From assembly GCA_964352985.1 (NCBI GenBank), contig CAYGUK010000134.1, positions 1 through 9,365 on the forward strand: a stretch of 9,365 bases of DNA, in the 5' to 3' direction. The position numbers were made by a program, and so were the translations under genes. Shown here one piece after another: positions 7,360-9,365 of this stretch (position 1 is its first letter; every line of letters begins with the position of its first letter). The notes beneath the pieces were generated by a model. That model saw only the letters and a list, made by a program, of their open reading frames with translations. It had not been told where the DNA came from and ran no database searches. Source of the DNA: CAYGUK01 sp964352985 (GTDB taxonomy: Bacteria; Pseudomonadota; Gammaproteobacteria; JAHCLG01).

Positions 7360-7782
7360 ATGAATTATTTACATCTTTTTAATATCTTTTATACTATTGC
7401 AGCCATTGTCATGGCTTTGTTTTTTTATTTTGTTAGAAATGAACGAAAATATCACATGATATTGTTACTGTTATTTATTTTTACGCCAGGACTTTTAACT
7501 TTTTATCCTAATTCAATCGAACAAGCTAAAATATTATTACAGAGTCATCATGTAGTCATTCCTGTTGCGGCACAATATTTTCTGTTATATGAACATCTTA
7601 TCGTTTTAATTTTAAATATCGTTATTTTCATTTTTTCATTAGCTGCGTGGCTAAGTTATATCATGAAAAAATATAAACTAACTAAGTTTTGCATTTATAT
7701 AAATATCATTTTATATTTATTATTTTTAGTGTTTATAACAACTTCAATTTATTTACCATTATTAAGTATAGGACAATATTAA
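7360..7782 (+). CDS. Hypothetical small polytopic membrane protein
   Basis: I do not recognise a family. The 140 residues form about four membrane helices (roughly 5-24, 33-49, 72-97 and 106-133) joined by short basic loops (RNERKYH at 26-32, MKKYKLTK at 101-108). The longest loop, between helices two and three (about 50-71), carries polar and histidine residues. By the positive-inside rule both termini may face the periplasm, though this is uncertain. AGGA touches the ATG at 7360, which is closer than a normal ribosome site. An in-frame TAA at 7348-7350 rules out an earlier start; Met18 (7411) is the alternative. The stop overlaps the tag start by one base (TAATG), so the two genes are almost certainly co-transcribed and translationally coupled. 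Confidence 0.6.
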   Translation: MNYLHLFNIFYTIAAIVMALFFYFVRNERKYHMILLLLFIFTPGLLTFYPNSIEQAKILLQSHHVVIPVAAQYFLLYEHLIVLILNIVIFIFSLAAWLSYIMKKYKLTKFCIYINIILYLLFLVFITTSIYLPLLSIGQY

Positions 7783-8342
7783 TGCAACGTTGTGACTGGG
7801 CAGGTAGTGATCCCATTAATATCGCATATCATGATAAAGAGTGGGGTGTGCCACAATACGATGATCAAATTTTATTTGAATTTTTAATTTTAGAAGGCAT
7901 GCAAGCAGGATTATCATGGATTACTATTTTAAAAAAACGCGAAAATTATAGAAAAGAGTTTTATGAATTTAATGCTGAAAAAATTGTAAAATATACACCT
8001 CGTAAAATAGAAAAATTATTAACAAATCCAGGTATTATTCGTAATAAATTAAAAGTTGCCAGTATAATTAAGAATGCGCAATGCTATTTAACTATAAAAG
8101 AACAGGACAGTTTTAAAAATTTCATTTGGCAATTTAGTGATGGAAATGTGATACAAAATAATTGGAAAAACATGAAAAAAGTACCCACTTCAACAAAACA
8201 GTCTGATGCAATGTCAAAAGCATTAAAGAAAAAAGGTTTTAGTTTTGTTGGCACAACCATTTGTTACGCTTATATGCAAGCGATTGGAATGGTAAATGAT
8301 CACTTGGTAAACTGTTTTCGGTATCAACAATTACATGAATAA
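7782..8342 (+). CDS. tag: DNA-3-methyladenine glycosylase I (TagI)
   Basis: TagI excises 3-methyladenine from alkylated DNA as the first step of base-excision repair. The 186-residue product matches the family from end to end: MQRCDWAGSDPINIAYHDKE at 1-20, EWGVP (20-24), LEGMQAGLSW (37-46), FVGTTICYAYMQAIGMVNDH (155-174). The zinc-binding residues known from E. coli TagI are all present at the same positions or equivalents: Cys4, His17, His174 and Cys178. Glu38 and Trp46 of the base-binding pocket are also kept. An upstream in-frame ATG at 7689 would add 31 residues lying over the preceding gene. ATG 7782 gives the family's normal N-terminus and the TAATG coupling, so I use it. The gene is very AT-rich (13 of 60 bases G or C at 7981-8040). 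It is probably intact and functional. Confidence 0.95.
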   Translation: MQRCDWAGSDPINIAYHDKEWGVPQYDDQILFEFLILEGMQAGLSWITILKKRENYRKEFYEFNAEKIVKYTPRKIEKLLTNPGIIRNKLKVASIIKNAQCYLTIKEQDSFKNFIWQFSDGNVIQNNWKNMKKVPTSTKQSDAMSKALKKKGFSFVGTTICYAYMQAIGMVNDHLVNCFRYQQLHE

Positions 8343-8533
8343 TAAAAATAAATGTTAACGCATTTGCCCGCTGATGCAAGACATTGAAAGTACAAAAAAT
8401 GCACAAAAATGTAAAGAATTTCACAATTTTTTAGACATATAACCCGCTAATTTATAGACATTATTACTTAAAGTCGGTACCATTTGTTTTGAGCATACTT
8501 AATCATCACTAAACCCAAAGGGAGAAATCGATA

Positions 8534-8809
8534 ATGTCAAACAGCGCTACACTTGAGATGACAACACCCGTTCAGGAAGTTGCTAAACAGGATTCACATA
8601 CCAAGGAAAGGATCACAATCCGCATCGATCGCGATGTCCTCGAGTGGTTCCGCAGTCTTTCACCAAATGCTCGTGGTTATCAATCACGCATTAATCAAGC
8701 ATTACGTGAATGCATGCAAAATGGTTTAGAATCAACTGAAGAAATTATGCGTAAAGTTTTACGTGACGAATTGAAAAAAATTAACGAAGAATCATCACAA
8801 GAATCATAA
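8534..8809 (+). CDS. Orphan BrnA-like ribbon-helix-helix antitoxin/regulator
   Basis: This 91-residue protein carries a BrnA-antitoxin-like ribbon-helix-helix DNA-binding segment: ERITIRIDRDVLEWFRSL at 25-42 followed by RGYQSRINQALRECM (47-61). This resembles the BrnA pattern 'vtiRlD.dVlewF ... GYQ.rINaaLR'. A flexible N-terminus of about 24 residues and a charged helical tail (about 66-91) surround it. BrnA normally neutralises the ribonuclease BrnT and is encoded just after it. No BrnT-like ORF is present here: tag lies upstream and the rtcR end downstream. It may therefore be a solitary transcriptional regulator derived from an antitoxin. The start is well supported by AAGGGAG at 8518-8524, 9 bases before ATG 8534. 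GC is higher than in tag (about 47% at 8581-8700 by hand count), suggesting strong expression or a different origin. A shared terminator follows at 8831-8861. Confidence 0.75.
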   Translation: MSNSATLEMTTPVQEVAKQDSHTKERITIRIDRDVLEWFRSLSPNARGYQSRINQALRECMQNGLESTEEIMRKVLRDELKKINEESSQES

Positions 8810-8830
8810 TAAATAATCTGATCAAATTTC

Positions 8831-8861
8831 AAATAAAACCGGGTATATCCCGGTTTTATTT
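8831..8861. terminator. Bidirectional rho-independent terminator
   Basis: AAATAAAACCGGG (8831-8843) and CCCGGTTTTATTT (8849-8861) pair perfectly over 13 bases around the loop TATAT. The core is GC-rich (CCGGG/CCCGG), and the arms provide a T-rich tail on either strand. It lies between the convergent brnA-like gene (+) and rtcR (-) and would stop both. The rtcR stop codon (8856-8858) lies inside the arm. Confidence 0.85.
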
Positions 8862-9365
8862 TATATCTTGCCAACGTAGTGAAAACTTTGCCAAATATTT
8901 TTGGAGTCTTGCTGAATCATTTGCTGATGATTTTTTTAATCTTGATATGTTAAATAATTCGCGGCCTGCTTTTGCTAGAGATTCATGATTTTGACAAATA
9001 CTAATCACATACTTTAATTGAGCTTGATCAAATTCATCGATTTCTTTAAGTTGATTTGCATTTAAGTATTGATTTAAATTTATTGAATGTTTTGATTCCG
9101 TTGTTTTATGCCATGATTGTTGGAGTCGTTTTATTTCATCAGCTACATCATCGGTATTTATTCGGTTTCCTTGCATTAAAGTTGCCATTCGATTAATCGC
9201 CGAATTTAAATCTCGAAAATTTCCAGACCATATTGCTTGTGGCGATTTAGCAAACTTAATGAATTTGGTTTTTGCTTCTTTATTAAGCTCGATCTTTATT
9301 TTATTTATTTTATTGAATTGCTGTAATTGATATTGAATATTCGGTTGTATGTCTTCTTTACGTTC
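8856..9365 (-). CDS. rtcR: RtcR, sigma-54-dependent RNA-repair regulator (C-terminal part, runs off window)
   Basis: RtcR is the sigma-54 activator of the rtcBA RNA-ligase/cyclase operon and senses RNA ends through an N-terminal CARF domain (family knowledge). Only the last 169 residues are inside the window; the frame is open from the right edge (9365) to TAA at 8856-8858, so the gene is cut by the window, not broken. E. coli RtcR is about 530 residues, so about a third is seen. Visible residues, numbered from the edge: the end of the AAA+ domain with ERKEDIQPN (1-9), the sensor-II region SPQAIWSGNFRDL (41-53), and INRMATL (57-63) followed by GNRI. Next comes the C-terminal helical DNA-binding region with QLKYVISICQNHESLAKAGR and a final RLQKYLAKFSLRW stretch. 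A start at 9188 (MATL) would split the conserved RMATL block and is not real. The rtcBA genes, if present, must lie outside the window. Confidence 0.93.
   Translation of the reverse strand, partial: ERKEDIQPNIQYQLQQFNKINKIKIELNKEAKTKFIKFAKSPQAIWSGNFRDLNSAINRMATLMQGNRINTDDVADEIKRLQQSWHKTTESKHSINLNQYLNANQLKEIDEFDQAQLKYVISICQNHESLAKAGRELFNISRLKKSSANDSARLQKYLAKFSLRWQDIK

Noticed and set aside
7689..7781. Upstream in-frame ATG extending tag by 31 residues
   Set aside because: TagI proteins begin with the M-x-R-C zinc motif found at ATG 7782; the extension lies wholly over the membrane-protein gene.
8239..8424. 61-codon minus-strand open frame
   Set aside because: It is antisense to the 3' end of tag in AT-rich sequence, with no coding signature.
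8343..8533. Looked for a sigma-54 promoter (TGGCAC-N5-TTGCA type) or a BrnT remnant
   Set aside because: No convincing -24/-12 pair and no BrnT-like reading frame was found on either strand.

Overview
The window is AT-rich, densely coded DNA that reads like a gammaproteobacterial chromosome. The best lineage clue is the C-terminus of RtcR (RNA-repair regulator) together with a TagI-type glycosylase. A Legionellales-like, host-associated bacterium is my inference from the low GC, the eukaryotic-like phosphodiesterase and the TTC38-like protein. It cannot be proven from this sequence alone.

Layout. (1) 220-3031 (+): a tight three-gene operon with ATGA start/stop overlaps, pgsB-pgsC-pgsW. It encodes a poly-gamma-glutamate-type amide ligase, its small membrane partner and a poly-gamma-glutamate system protein. 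No pgsA/capA or pgsE follows. (2) 3149-4051 (+): a small unrecognised helical protein, then a DUF523 protein with the three cysteines of the TudS [4Fe-4S] type. The start codon of the DUF523 gene sits in the loop of a perfect 12-bp hairpin that also buries its Shine-Dalgarno sequence. (3) 4251-6026 (+): a 591-residue protein whose middle matches the eukaryotic class I cyclic-nucleotide phosphodiesterase fold, with all expected metal ligands in place and a cysteine-rich N-terminus. (4) 6037-7083 (-): convergent to it, a helical-repeat protein resembling the TTC38/StaR-like TPR family, probably starting at TTG. A 14-bp inverted repeat lies just upstream of it. (5) 7360-8342 (+): a small polytopic membrane protein coupled through TAATG to tag, DNA-3-methyladenine glycosylase I. 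(6) 8534-8809 (+): an orphan BrnA-type ribbon-helix-helix protein with no BrnT toxin beside it, and clearly higher GC than tag. (7) 8831-8861: a perfect 13-bp terminator hairpin shared by that gene and the convergent rtcR, whose 3' third (8856-9365, -) runs off the window.

Functionally the window mixes a surface-polymer operon, thio-base handling and alkylation repair (DUF523, tag), a possible cyclic-nucleotide or host-directed enzyme, and the edge of the RNA-repair (rtc) locus. The most unusual items are the class I PDE-like protein and the start-codon hairpin of the DUF523 gene. All non-coding gaps are shorter than 300 bases, and apart from the sites listed I see nothing firm in them.
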